Assembly: GCA_003344405.1 (NCBI GenBank) | Contig: NOWV01000013.1 | Coordinates: 62,001-126,000, forward strand | Direction: 5' to 3' | DNA: 64,000 nucleotides | Source: Trichoplax sp. H2 | Taxonomy: Eukaryota; Placozoa; Uniplacotomia; Trichoplacea | Part shown: piece by piece, positions 36,869-50,200 of the stretch | Numbering within the stretch: the stretch's first letter is position 1 | Layout: each line of letters begins with the position of its first letter | Translations under genes and position numbers: made by a program | The notes under the pieces: model-generated | What the model was told of the DNA's origin: nothing | The model's database searches: none | What the model saw: only the letters and a program-made list of their open reading frames with translations

Positions 36869-37919
36869 TCTAAAGTTATTGACTACTAATGGATTAGTTA
36901 TGACTGGCTCGTAATACGCTGATAATTATACTATTCCACCTAATTTTCTATTATAGTGTAGACCACCATTAATTAACTCGCTAATTGCAGCCTATTGCTA
37001 TAAAGTTTTCAACAACTTGCTACATTAAGCAAATACCCTGTACTATAACGCCTGTAGCCTTTTTACTTCAGATCACAATGCGATAATAGATCAAAAGAAT
37101 ACTACGGCATCTTTGATTGCATGATTATCGTTGATGAGTCTTGATATTTCATCAGTATTATACTCAATTAAACCAGATATTACAACAGCTTTCTAGAGAT
37201 ACTGTAATTCTGATTAAAATCAACTTGTTTCTGTTTCAATTTTAACTTTTGAGTGTACTGTATGTAGAAATCATATTCTGCCATATCGTATAATGTTTGA
37301 GTGCGATTTATCTATTCTCGACGATTAAAGTTAATATTCCTTCTAGAGTAAGAGAAATATCATACTAGTAAAGCACTGCTTAAAAAAATGTATAGTTTCG
37401 TTGCTAAAAGTGTTACTAATCGTTGTAAATATGCAACCATTTAGATTCACATACGTTGCGATAAAATTAGATCGACAATCTTTACACCTATTCAATTTTG
37501 GATTGCTAAATTATTAAAATTCTATTTTCAATCTTTATATAATTAATTGAGCATTTTATAATATGATGTAAGGAAAAAGTTGTTATCTATTTCAATTAAT
37601 AAACATCGATTTATTTCACTGTGTTATCGCTATCAGCCTTTTCTCCAGTACATATAGTATATATATACACAAACCAGAAATAATGGCTATATTATTTTAG
37701 AATCTGAAGGGCTTAATTAGCTACAGTAAATGAAAATATAATCAAAAGGGTTGCTACTATAAAAAATATTTACATGATCTAACGAATAAAATTTACAATT
37801 AATAAGATTTCAATGGTGAATTAAAAGGTACCCATAAATAGCTAGGAAATATTATCCAATGCATATGTGGCATATAGTTTAACTTAGCCTTAATTTACTG
37901 CGCATTGCAAGAGAAACTG
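36869..37919. other. Intergenic between convergent genes
   Basis: 3-prime flanks of GINS4 (plus) and the multi-pass gene (minus). No coding or RNA feature was recognised. Confidence 0.5.
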
Positions 37920-39056
37920 TTATAAAGCCTCTTCAGCAAACTCTTTACTATCAGGTTTTTTGTTTAGATTTGGTTTTTTTGTTGTTATCGGATAAGCATA
38001 ACGCCGATAAACTTTTACTTGAAAGAGGATAGAAGCCATGCTATAGATATGAGGTATAAAAAACGCAGCGCATAAATCGAGAAATAATTGAACTGCAGCC
38101 ATCTGATGGAATATCTTACTATGAGGAAATTCAATCGACACCATCACAGCAAAAACGATGAGCATTAATGGTATAGCTATTAAGGCACTGATACCCATAA
38201 CTGAGAAAAAACGATTTACTTCATCTAAATAACGCAATGGTAATATGGAGGCTACAATAGATGCTGGGTATAGTATCAAACCAAAGATTGAATAAGCTAT
38301 CCCGAAGGCTAGTATAACTAAAGGGAATAGAAAAAATCGAATATTTTTTCTTATCGCTTTAAAGTAAATTGCAGCAATTTGTTTCTCGTTGATCAAAATT
38401 AAAGTTGTAACGAAGATAGAACAAGCTATTGCACTGATTGTTGTAATGACAACACGGAATGAGAATAAACTACCATCACTGGATGATAACAGCTGATTTG
38501 TACATTTAATTGATGTTTCCTGGTCAAGATAGCATAAGAGGCAATCATTATAGACCGGTTTACTTTCCAAATTAAACATGGCGATAGCAATACAGGTCAT
38601 AGGTACACCATCCAGCAAAATTGGCTGTAATAAAGAAATTAAAGACGCTCGATCGAAATTTCGATCACGCTTAATTTGTTCACTAAATTGTTGATAGAGT
38701 TTTCGACGATAAAAATTTAAAATATTCAGAAAGCAAGAGATAAAGAAAAATATCCATACGAAGGCATAACTTGCGCTATAACTGTTTAAAATAGATGTAA
38801 ATTGATCTTCGTAATTGCAACAAGCATTTACTGCAGTACAATCATCCGTTTGCTCAGTTATAATTAAGCCGGCACGAGAAATATTTTGGATCATAACCAT
38901 GGCAGACAAATTGATGCTTGAATTGATAATTATGGCTATATTGGAAATAAAATTGAGTAGGATAATCAGTGGGTGTATCAATGTGACGATAAAAACTCCT
39001 TTAGGGTTTTGCATTAATTTGACAGTAGAAAAGATCCGTAGAGCCTTTGATTTCAT
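37920..39056 (-). CDS. Multi-pass membrane protein of an unrecognised family, member 1
   Basis: Intronless, 378 residues. About seven hydrophobic spans can be seen (roughly 21-46, 95-116, 138-162, 197-222, 240-272, 285-309, 316-348). The family signature is present: C73-x5-C79-C80 in the loop after span 1, P152-x2-C155 in span 3 (LLQPILLDGVPMTC), C172-x2-C175 and C185 in the next loop, and a P-x-I in the last span (FFIPHI). The C-terminal tail is basic (KKPNLNKKPDSK). The function is unknown. Span 3 resembles, at best faintly, the E-x-x-P-Q helix of XK-related proteins. It shares strand and layout with the three following genes, so a tandem array from local duplication is inferred. Confidence 0.85.
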   Translation of the reverse strand: MKSKALRIFSTVKLMQNPKGVFIVTLIHPLIILLNFISNIAIIINSSINLSAMVMIQNISRAGLIITEQTDDCTAVNACCNYEDQFTSILNSYSASYAFVWIFFFISCFLNILNFYRRKLYQQFSEQIKRDRNFDRASLISLLQPILLDGVPMTCIAIAMFNLESKPVYNDCLLCYLDQETSIKCTNQLLSSSDGSLFSFRVVITTISAIACSIFVTTLILINEKQIAAIYFKAIRKNIRFFLFPLVILAFGIAYSIFGLILYPASIVASILPLRYLDEVNRFFSVMGISALIAIPLMLIVFAVMVSIEFPHSKIFHQMAAVQLFLDLCAAFFIPHIYSMASILFQVKVYRRYAYPITTKKPNLNKKPDSKEFAEEAL

Positions 39057-40021
39057 GATTTCATCTAAACAAGTTTTTATTATTGATTCCTATGCAACGA
39101 GTCGGTAATTGTAGTAATATCTTGATTTTTTTGTCTATCTGGTAACAGCAAGTTCAATCTCTCCTTTCCTAAGCGTGAAAATGATTGTAGCTTATTCTAA
39201 TCCATGCTTGCTATATTAATTATATTGTCTGGAAAAATCATCATATGATAATCAACTAATAAAAATATTGCGGGCATGAGTTATTTGGCTTATGTAAAGC
39301 CAACTACTCAACAAAAGGTCACGTTAGTAAAATCAGCAGTAACATTAATCATGAATACAATCGTTAGCATCCTTTCGTTCACAACATGAGGCCTTAGATG
39401 TACTACCGAAAATAATATTCTGGACAATATAAAATTATTTGGTGCATAATAAAGCTACGCAATGGTAAGGTAATCATGATGGAAATTATGATTTGTTACT
39501 TAATTCAGGTAGGATTATCATCATCTTCAATTAAAGGGATACCTAGTGATTGATGGCCTGTATCAATCATTCGTTGTACTAAATATATCTTTATAACTTT
39601 TAGTTAAGAGAAGACTCTAAAAGGAGATAAATTCAATGTATAATCTTATCAAAATAGTTATTATCCTACTCATTATAGATAGCCATTTATTACTTTAATT
39701 CCCTATAGAATATAGGCTTCTTTTATGGTATATTTTCATTTGTTTCTATTACAACGACTCGTACATCAAACCCCTATGAAAATATTTAGATAAGTGCTTA
39801 TGGTACAAGAAGTTGCTGTTGATTATAATTTACTTTACACAAACATTCCTCTGATTATGATACTATTCTGAGTACTATGCATAAACGATTGGATACCTTC
39901 CCTTTTATTAATTTTCTATTCTCTTGATTCCCTTCTATTTGTAGGAGCTCTATAATCATCCTATGCCAAACACATTTCCACCCCATACTTGTACATCAGA
40001 AGCAAAAAGTAATTGTTGTAC

Positions 40022-40240
40022 ACTGAGATACCACCAGTTAAGCTGGTAAAATAAAATCTATTTCAAAGCGAACTTTCCCTAGCTGAGTTCTGTTTCTACC
40101 TTGTTTTTCTGCTTACTTGTGTGCTTTTTATACTGAGATACTATCTTTTAGGCTGGTGAAATAAATCTATTTCAAAACGAACTTTCTCTAACTTAGTTCT
40201 ATTTTCTACTTTGTTCTTTCTGTTTACTTCCATAGTAGGT
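40022..40240. repeat. Two-copy tandem repeat, about 109 bp
   Basis: Copies begin ACTGAGATAC (40022 and 40131) and share CTGGT-AAATAAA-TCTATTTCAAA-CGAACTTTC. The middle and end are T/C-rich (TTCTACCTTGTTTTTCTG type). Confidence 0.75.
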
Positions 40241-40650
40241 TAGAACTGCACACTTTCATTCCAAGTAGTTATTTATTATTGCCACTTTATCGTTACTGGC
40301 GATAAATAAAAGGTACTACGCATTTTTCTCATTGCTACTTTTTTATTCCCTCTCTCCCATTCCTATTGTATATGTTATACATATCTCCTGCAACATATTA
40401 TTATCAATCTCTCATTCTTATACAAATAAAATAGACTTCTATAGAAGAAGTAAACTATTCCAATTACTCTTTCATCTTTATAAATAATTCTTTCCTGCTG
40501 TTCTTTCTAAACTATGAAAACAAATCCTTAACATCTATTTCGTTAGCTAGTTCCACTAGTATTATAGTAAGCTTCCAAAGCATTATAACTGCAATACCAC
40601 TAGCATAGCGTCGATAAGTAAATGTCAACGGAAAACCCAAAATATTTATA

Positions 40651-41110
40651 TACACTCTCCAAATTGGCTTTGATAATTAATGAATAATGTGCAATACTGT
40701 GTCGTACTTTGGACTAGATATAGTATGATGATTTAGAGTAGACCAGAGAAACCTTGCTGGAATCCTAGGTGAAAAAATTTGAATATATTGTAGTACAACT
40801 AGAAGATTGTAAATAGAAAGACTTCAAGATTAGCCTATAATATTTTATACTTTCTCTAAATTGGCTTTGATCATGAACAATATGCAATACCATATCGTAC
40901 CGCATATTTAGACTAAATATGGTAGTTTAGATAGGATAAGAGGACCATCGCTAGAATTATACGTGAAAAATCAAATCTATCCTCATACAATTGGCGTAGC
41001 AGATACAGAAGGGTTTCAATGAAAAGCTCAAGCTATTTTTACACTTTTTCTAAATTGGCTTTGATAGTAGACTTAATGCAATATTATGTCCTTGTTTAAA
41101 CTAATTTTGA
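40651..41110. repeat. Three-copy degenerate tandem repeat, about 195 bp
   Basis: Units open with TACACTCTCCAAATTGGCTT, ATACTTTCTCTAAATTGGCT and ACACTTTTTCTAAATTGGCT at 40651, 40847 and 41041. They continue with a TGCAATA word and a TTAGACTAAATATGGTA-type word. Divergence between units is moderate. Confidence 0.75.
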
Positions 41111-41801
41111 GAAATAAGTACCTATATGAATAGCTCGTTATTTCTTCATCTCTCTGCTCGCTCTAATATAGCATTTTTGTGCTAAAATTATATATAAATC
41201 TTTCTATTCATCATCAACTATACGTCCAACTATCATGGAATGACAGTACTTTTCTTTTACGTGCATATCTATGCTATATCTAGTTGTGCAGGCGCTACTT
41301 TTTCTGCCTTAATTTCTCTCTATCACTTCTGTTGGCTAACTAATATAAAAGTCATTGAGAACAAAAATCTGGCTAGTAAAAAACAATTTGAAAATCTTTG
41401 CATTTATTCATTTAAGTAAATAATTTGATAATTAGTTAATGAAAATGACAATCCAAATGATCCACGTATAAAAACAAAATGTGTACAGCAATACTATGGA
41501 ATACTACCAATTTCGGTAGATGCATAATCTACGGTATGAGAGATTTGTATTAAGTCAGACAAAAAATTCATCTGTTCTAATGATATATCAATCAAGATTT
41601 TATACTTTTCTTACCGATCATCAACGATGATTCTGTGTAGAAACTAACTTAAGCCTAGATAGATCAGTAATGTTGTATAGCTGCATGTATTACTTTAAGC
41701 TAGAGAGAGCATATCAGCTTTTACTTTTATTTATGAAGTCATAAAATTGAAAGTAGACCCAGTATTAATAAACGATAGAACTGGAACATTAATATTTGAA
41801 T

Positions 41802-42326
41802 TTTCAAAATGTCAAGGCATACCTCATGAAAATTATATTTCTCTTAACCTTTTTCTTCTAACCAATATAGAAGACCAGAATAAATAGGATCTGAATCCTA
41901 CTTGCATAGTAATCTTTTCACTTTCCAATATAAATTATACCTATATATCTGACAATCTCGATATCATCAATCTACCAGCCACTTATGAATTATAAGAGGA
42001 TGTGCAGGTTTATCACTTCAAAATGTCAAGGACAACCTTACATCATGAAAACTATATATTTCGCTCAGTTTTCTTTTCTGCTAACTAAATCAGCAGACCA
42101 AAATAAATTGAGATTTTGAATCCTACTTACATAGAGATCTTTTCACTTTTCAATAGAAACTGTACTTATATAACGTCATTTTGTGTTTTTCGATTAAATC
42201 GCTTACTCAATCTCTTCTGAGAAATAGGATAGACACCAATATATTTATCATTAACCTATCAGTCACTGATGGATTACAAGAAGTGAACAAGGTTTGCTTC
42301 TTCAAAATACCAAGGACTGCTTTACG
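41802..42326. repeat. Degenerate tandem repeat in the 3-prime flank of member 2
   Basis: Units start TTCAAAATGTCAAGG at 41802 and 42017, with a third start TTCAAAATACCAAGG at 42301. Shared words include CATGAAAA-TATAT, TGAATCCTACTT-CATAG and ATCTTTTCACTTT. The third unit runs straight into the stop-codon side of the gene at 42327. Confidence 0.75.
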
Positions 42327-43475
42327 TTATGATACAGTGGAGCTCCGACTTTGACGGTATGGATTGATTTTCTGACGGCAGCTATTTTGAAAAAGTATCT
42401 TGTAATGGACGATTAAAGCAATATAAGCAATCAAGGGCATTAATGCAATGGTTAAAAATATAATTAAGGCATTAATCACAGTGATAGAATCAAATCGACA
42501 TGTTATAAAAAGTAAAAAGACAGTGATAAAAAAGGTTGATGATGCTGCCATTGCAATATAACCAGCTGCTCGAATCCAATCGATAAAGATGTCAGAAATT
42601 AATGTTAAAAATGGATTTGTCAGTAGAATATGGAAACGCATGGATAAGTAGGTTAGTGATATAGGAACATAAAAAATGGAAACGACCGCAATAGTAGTAA
42701 TACAAGCCAGTAGAAAAATAAAAGTGGATTTACACCAAGTTAAATGATGAACTTGATAATGAATAATATGGTGATTTCTTGAACATCGATGAAGAATGGT
42801 GGCAATATAACAAAATGCACATAGTGTAATCAGCAATGTAGACATTATTTTCAAGGCCAAAATCCAATCGTTTTGAACTCCATTGGATATAATGCTGCAA
42901 TTACTAATGTTTGTTTTATGTTGATGAGAATGATGATAGTTATACCAACAGTAAGCACAATTTAATTGTGTATTAGTAAATTGTTGATTGTATAACATCA
43001 ATGTGATACAAATGATGGGCACAACCTGCATCAATAATAATTGCAGTCTGGATATGAATGAAACGATGGCCATTTCGCCATTTTTATATTCTGCCAATGG
43101 AGTCTTCCATAGTATCCATTGATGTAAGATAAAAACAACATCTGCTAAACTACCAATGGTAAAAAATATGCATAAACGTATGAAATTGGCTTGATAACCA
43201 TAGAATAGTGGAATTAATTCATCATGACTTTGATTACAGCAGTCTAATTGATCATAATAACATCTCCAATTTGGATTGGAAACAAGTTGATGGTTACCAT
43301 TATCAACCAGATTTCGTAATGCTGTTAACCAAATTCGACTTGCAATTAATAGCTTAATATCACAATACTTATTGAATGCCACTAGAATAACATGAAATAG
43401 TTTAAAGGCTAAGCCAATCCAAGTTGTATTGAATTCGGCTATTAGTAATAATTTCTGTTTCCAATTGATAGCCAT
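42327..43475 (-). CDS. Multi-pass membrane protein of an unrecognised family, member 2
   Basis: Intronless, 382 residues, with the same plan as its neighbours. Spans are roughly 18-46, 98-120, 138-162, 204-228, 250-277, 300-326 and 330-360. Signature residues are C72-x6-C79-C80, P153-x2-C156, C173-x2-C176, C193 and P-x-I in the last span (ALMPLIA). It differs in a His-rich loop (YHHSHQH, residues 180-186) between the C-x2-C pair and C193, and in further His in the span 4-5 loop, which might bind metal. The long loop between spans 1 and 2 would be extracellular if the cysteines are oxidised. It is the most diverged in sequence of the four. No known family was recognised. Confidence 0.85.
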   Translation of the reverse strand: MAINWKQKLLLIAEFNTTWIGLAFKLFHVILVAFNKYCDIKLLIASRIWLTALRNLVDNGNHQLVSNPNWRCYYDQLDCCNQSHDELIPLFYGYQANFIRLCIFFTIGSLADVVFILHQWILWKTPLAEYKNGEMAIVSFISRLQLLLMQVVPIICITLMLYNQQFTNTQLNCAYCWYNYHHSHQHKTNISNCSIISNGVQNDWILALKIMSTLLITLCAFCYIATILHRCSRNHHIIHYQVHHLTWCKSTFIFLLACITTIAVVSIFYVPISLTYLSMRFHILLTNPFLTLISDIFIDWIRAAGYIAMAASSTFFITVFLLFITCRFDSITVINALIIFLTIALMPLIAYIALIVHYKILFQNSCRQKINPYRQSRSSTVS

Positions 43476-46400
43476 CAGTAGTCTAATTTGTTAAACCAAA
43501 ATAGAGAATAAATGTTAGCAATAGTAATTTTTTTGCTTTACTTAGGAAAGACTCATGAAAGTTTAAACAGTTCTTGCATAGATGGGAATTATGGCAAGCC
43601 ACTTTGTACTCCTATAAGATTAAATTTAAGCTTTGGCTAACGCAGACTTGTGTCAAACTAGTTCGATTTGTAGATGCTTTCCAGCCCTGACTGATCTTTC
43701 AGCAGCAAGACGTAGGTGAGAAACTTGCTCTTAGAACAAATAACTCGTAATAATAGTTAGACTAATCGATGAGAACAAGCTTTGGAGCATAAGGTGATGA
43801 TTACTAAACCTTCTTTATACCGATTAATAATTCATTAAATAAAATTGCAGTTAGAATAAACTAGTCTGTTAAGAAAGAATTCCTCCAACGACAGCTACAT
43901 TCTCTGGAAATATCTTGACTACCAAAGTAGAAGGATACAGATTTCAAGCAGCAATAAGCTATATACTGCAAGTAAAATCTCAATAGTGAAGTAGCACTAT
44001 TCTTCCCTTACTATAGGTTACTTTTTAGCTTAGAGTTGAAATAAAATCTTTTAAAAGTTGCCTCTTGAAAAATAACGTGGATTGATCCAATTTTTAACGA
44101 CTATGAACTATTTTCTCCAAGTTAGGCATCTATAGAATAACGGCAATATACTCAAGAGACGATAAATTGGAATGAAAATCTTTAGATTGCTCCTTTAGCT
44201 GCTACGTAGATGGATCCAAATTCAAACGTTTACAGTTCCTTGCAGTAAGTGAAATCTTGAAAGGATAGGGCAGCAATTCCAATTTCTCAGAAGTGATCGA
44301 TTAGTCTCTCTCGAAGATTTTAAACTATAAATTTTGAATCATGCCTCTTGCAAACGATGTAGAGATCAAGATCTAAGTGTTGTGAGATAACTGCCCTAAT
44401 GAAATGACTCAAAAATAGTTTTAATATCTACAGGAGGCAATAAATTATTCTATCTTCCCAATTTGAATAACAATTTTAAAGATAAGCGCCACTTGCAAAT
44501 TGTCCAATCTACCGATAACGAAAAGTCTTTCTACCTTGAAAGCAGATTGAAAAAATGGTCTAAAAAGTGAATCAATTGACCAAATATTGCGATAAAGCAT
44601 CAAGCACAACAGTTCTTTAAGATGAAATTTTTTTTACATGGAAGAGATCATGCATTAATTTTGCTACGAAATGCAGTTCTATCAGCTAGAAGTCGAAACT
44701 TTTCTATTTATTCGTTCTAGCATCAGTCAATGATTAGATATGATAAAAATTTTTATATTAAATTTACAAGTCCAGCTTTGAAGTAGATTTTAAGATGGAT
44801 ATTGCTGCAATTTCTTTATTCGTAGGCTATTAGCAACAAAAAACTAAATCAAGACTTAAAAAATAAATGACAAAAGTTGTTGTATTGCACATCAATTTAT
44901 AAAGACGTTAGAAAGCTAATTCAAAAGATTAAGCGTTGATAGTCAACACATACAAATAGAATTTTTAAAAGGAAATAATTCAAAATTTAGCTTAGTAATT
45001 ACATCAATTATCAATAGAGAGAAGAAAACTTTTCTTTATAACTTAATTATCCGATTATATACTAAACTTGATGATGATATCAACTCCCCAATAGTTCTTA
45101 TCGTATGATATATCCTAGCAGGAATGGTTTAATGTGGACTGGTTTTACTAATAATCATTCATTAATTTTATGGATCAGTATTGTCTAAGTAAAAAAATCA
45201 ACCATCTTCTCTTGTTGACTACAAATTACAGTAGTATTGGCCCTGCTTTGAATTTAATTTGTACTTTCAATATTTTAACGACCTTGACTGTAAAATTAGG
45301 AGTGGGCTATAATCTAAAAGTTGGAGACTGATTGGACTAACTCGTTCAATCGATTGGATTGATCAATGTTTGTTGATAAAAGTAGACGAAAATGAGAATA
45401 GTATAATGATATTTCAATTCGTAAGATGACAATCATCGTGATGATGCAATTCTTAATATTAGTTTAACGTGTTGAATAAAAATACAAACTACTACATGGA
45501 ATGGAAAATAAACGGGTAAAATTGCTTCTATCCCTTGCCACTCCTGTGTACTGTAATTATTGATTTAACGATGTATAGTTTTTACTTTTTTCTACCAATT
45601 TGATTGATTGAATCATGGTTGACAATAATTATCATTATAGACTAACATTAAAAGCAACATGGCATCCAAATTCGAATACATCTCCTTGGAAATAAATTAA
45701 TTAAATTAGTGTTGATTCTTTTCCATCATTGTCGATTTGAATAGCAATTGATTAATGGAAATGATTATTATTCATAATTGACATCGCCGGTATACAATTA
45801 TGCAAATATGGATAGATGAATAAAAGGAGAATAGAATAGTTTCTTGGCTAGCCTATAGTCCATCTTGCCATAGTTATGATAATGTTCATTTAATCTTTTT
45901 CATTCTATTTTTACTCTAGCGATCTATAGGAAAATAATTTATTGATTCAACTGTTCCTCTCGCTGTATATTGTATTTAAAGTAAACTGTATTCTTATTCT
46001 ATTCTATCTCTACAAGAAGATACTTATAAGTTATTCTTTCTATCAACTTTCTTCTTTTCAGCCTTTTTTCATTGTGTCTAAAGTGATGACTGAACGTGAC
46101 CGTATGCGAAATCGGTCATTTTGCAAACTGCCCAGGTTATTCTATTCTTCACCAGACTAGAAGAGAAATGTATACAAATGATTCTTCCTTTCCATCGCCT
46201 ACTTTTTAATATTCTTTATTGTACTCATAGTAATTGTTATTTTCCAGTATAATAAATACTCAAGACAGAAGTAGACTCATTGCCTTCCGGATTATTCAAT
46301 TTTTTACTAGACGAGAAGAGAATTATATTCTTTCTCTTTCAAGCTATAAAATAATAATTCAATTTTATAGGAATTCCATCCATTAAAATAATATATTGTA

Positions 46401-49400
46401 TTCATGTTGAACTTGACACAGTTTGGTTATGACAAAAAGACAAATTACTCAGATTAATTTTCACGAAATGCATTTATCATCACGAGAAGATGGAAATAGT
46501 ATTGTACTGAGCTAGATTTATATTATCCTTTTCAAATTCTATCATATTTTGATCCGAGGAAAATAGGAAATGCTAGATTAATTAATCTTATTAGATAGGA
46601 TGACGGACTATCTTAATTTGTACTAGAATCAGTATTACGGGGTTGATATAAAGATTTCATCACAGATGATATTCAATTTTAGAGTATTTAAGCTAATAGA
46701 TCGATAATTAATTTACCGCAAAATGCTTGAGAATAGCATGTCTAATAAGCGCTCGAGATTGAAACGTTTCTTTCCGATCATCCAGTGATTAGAGCTGATA
46801 TTCAATGGTGCTTGGAATCAGAAATTTTAGTATATACTAAATATATTTCCTCATTCATTTCATGATTAAAATATTTTCTTTCTGATCATCTAATTAACAG
46901 ATTTGATACTCGATTATGCTTGATTTCAGAAATTTCTTAATATACTCGTATATGAAATGTATCAAGGTACCTCGCTCGTCTAGTGATTAAGATATTTTCT
47001 TTTCTATCATCTAACTAATGGACTGATACTCAGTAATGTTTGATTTTAGAAGTCTTATTATTTATTATGCTCGATATATTGCCTAGCATATCTGAAATTT
47101 AATAACATTCTACTCCAAGAATTGAAGCCCGTCTTCAATAGACTGCTTCTGTTATTCCAAGCCAGGACAAGGGCTACATAAGTTTTCTTCTTAGTAGTCC
47201 CTGGTTATAGGGCCGATGTTTGAAAGTATTTCATCTTCAAAGATTTAAAAGCAATCATTGCAGAAGTTACCCCAATTAACCCAAGTTTAGAATGTCTTCT
47301 GTTGCTACAAAATTTTCTTATTCACTAAATCAAACTAATGATATACATCTACACCCAGTTCAAAAATGTAAGTAGGTAACACATAAATTTTAAGATTAGA
47401 TTACTTGATAATATTACAGACTAAATATCTCTATATCATTAAATGAATAAATTCTACTAGCAGTAGTATTCCATGGCAAAAAATTTGAATGCGCATCATG
47501 TAAGCCCCTTCACTATCCTGAAGATTAAGACATTTCAAAACACCAACATTGAAATTCTTTCTTATAATCTATTGAATAGATCTAATCAAATGCATATTTA
47601 CTCGATCATATTCGATCTCAAGGATCTCAGCTATGTATTAGTTAAACGGCTCTAGTAGCTCTCAGGTTAAGACGTAAAAGAATTGAAATAGATCAAGATC
47701 TACGAGCTGAAATTCCTGCTGCGGTCTAGCCTCTTAGAGAATACAGCGCTTTATTGCTCATTTATTCAATCACAAAGATATTTATTTCTGATAATTACAT
47801 TAACTACTAGCACATCAACTATCCTAAGATTAAAATAGAAGTAAGGGAAAATATGAATATTTTAAAACATTAGAGACTATAGTTTTTTAATCTTCATTTC
47901 TCAAGTTAAACAATTATTATTACATTTCTCAATTTCAAGAGTTTGGCAAAGTACCTAAAACTTACTGTACATCAACTATCCTATGATTTGAGAATCCTAT
48001 TACAAACGAATTCAGATTTCTTCGATCATCTGCTTGAGAGATCGGATATTCGATAATATTCTAGCTTAGATGATCTGGGAAAAATTGAGATTGAAAGCAC
48101 CATAGTTATTCTAAAAATAACGTATTGGAAAATTAGGATATTTCTTGAAACTTTCATCATAGTTGCTCTAATTGATAGCTTCAACGCACAAAATTCCCTA
48201 TCTCCAAGGACCTTAAAATATGCTAGACAATTCATTTGTACAGTGCAAAAGATTAACATCTCTCACAATATTTAAGGTTTTAAATTGTTCTCCTTGCTAT
48301 AATTGCATGAAACAGGAAACAGATATTCAAAACGCAATTATAAGCACACAGTATACAAATTTTTTTCCTGTAATATTAAAGTAATAGCAATTATCTAATA
48401 CTTGAGTAGAAGCACTTTGTTCATCCAATATTTATCCGTGTTTGGACAATATTGCAGTATTGGAGGTAATATCAGCGGTATGGATATTATTCCATAAATA
48501 ATGAGGCTGTACACCAAAATTTATATCAAAATATACCTATTATCTTTACGACAACAGAAAAAAAACTAAATAATTAGAAAATTGAATTTTTAATGATTTA
48601 CATATTAGTAGTACGAGTTGTGTCATTAGATAGCCAATTAATCCTTTACTTTTACTTCAGTTTGGACTTTTATCGTAGGAAAGAATTAAGTCATAGTAAT
48701 ATAATCAATACTTAATTAATAATATTGCTACAGATGGAGTATATACGAAACACTCAACTATAATTGTTACAATCATTTAAAATTAATTATTTTCATGACA
48801 TCCTCATAGATAATACTAAATTAAATTAATTGCTTGATGAAAAAATTAGCTATTCAGAAAAAATAGAGTAGACAAGACTATTGATCATTATTGGATACCA
48901 TTACATAAGACCTGTCTTATTTCTATACCTTTCCTAAAATCAAAAGTTTCTTTTCAATTAAGGCATAACTATTTCTATAATAACGCGGTTTGATCTCTCA
49001 ATATACCCTATATGTATCATAATATTGAATCAAATCAGTTCTCTCCGCCTACCTTAATTACATATTAGCATGAATCAAATAGTGATTTGCAATCTGGGAA
49101 GTAAAATAATCTACGATTGTACTTTCAGTTAAGGGAAAAATTTATTCTTTATAATGATCTATTTGAGTCTAAATGAATAATTAGTCGTCAATACACTGCA
49201 TATCCCTAGCACAGCATCTACATCACCGTAGCTCTATATATAAAGTATACCTGAATAACATCTACAATAATATATTTAAGAGCTATTTTATTTTGAATAA
49301 GTAAGCTCTACGATTTACGCTGGGTAGGGATTTGTCAAGGTATTTTTCAATTTGATTTCAGATCGTACGCGTGTTTGTAGGGTTTTTTTATTATTGACAT

Positions 49401-50200
49401 TTATAATTCATAACATTACTATAATAAAAACTTTGGCAAAAATCATTTCTGCAGTAATACTATCTATTAACTGGTATACGGTGTAGTTTTACTTTAAAAT
49501 ACTACAAAAAAAACACTGACTAGGTAGAATTTACTTCTCATATTATGGACTAGAACTTATTAATACAGAAGTATTCTTATCAATGCAAAGATCACTTACT
49601 AATTTACTTAAAGAATATAATATAATTTGCTAATCGAATGCGATTTCAGTCAATGATTTACAAAATTGAGCTGTTATATACAGAATACTGAAATACTAGA
49701 TGGCCAACAGAAAAGTCTAGTGCAATATAACTCCGAGAGCTTTTTCTGCAAATAATTAAATTAGACAGTTTTCGATAGAAATTTTAACCTTTCATCATCA
49801 CATCATTGAATATCAGATCAAGGCAGAAACCAGAAATGATTTCCAAGAAAACGTTGCTATGATGCAGCATAGTTTTGCACTACTATACAATAATTCTAGG
49901 ATAGGGAAACAGCAAAGACCTTGAAACTTTTATACATGCTTTATTATTAAGCATCATAATAGCTAAGTACAAATACAGAAATGTATGATGAAAATACATT
50001 AACAATTTTAACTAACCGTTAACATTTAATAGCCATCATTCTTAGAAACATCGATAGGTCTCATATCGTGATGCCTGCTTAGAGCAAACTATCTCATAGG
50101 ATATCAATTTCAGTAAATATTTCTAGCTGTGATAAAGTAATCAATTGATTTTATTACAGCAATTTACTACGATACCAAATCTTGAGATATATTTTATATT
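43476..50200. other. Long spacer, no gene recognised
   Basis: 6.7 kb between members 2 and 3, about twice the other spacers and enough for another array member. I found no remnant of the cysteine signature, though degraded copies would be hard to see by eye. It contains the repeat tract 46764-47080. Short ORFs (45942-46160, 47473-47655, 48026-48259) carry no supporting features. Confidence 0.5.
46764..47080. repeat. Three-copy degenerate tandem repeat, about 105-122 bp
   Basis: Units begin ACGTTTCTTTCCGATCATCC (46764), ATATTTTCTTTCTGATCATC (46870) and ATATTTTCTTTTCTATCATC (46992). They share GATACTC-TATGCTTGATTTCAGAA-type words followed by an AT-rich stretch. Confidence 0.75.

Larger units (their letters stand above)
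39057..42326. other. Spacer with tandem repeats, no gene recognised
   Basis: It holds three separate tandem-repeat tracts (40022-40240, 40651-41110, 41802-42326). No coding segment is supported; long frames are absent. Confidence 0.55.

Noticed and set aside
38815-39108. 97-codon plus-strand ORF
   Set aside because: Antisense shadow of the first part of multi-pass member 1.
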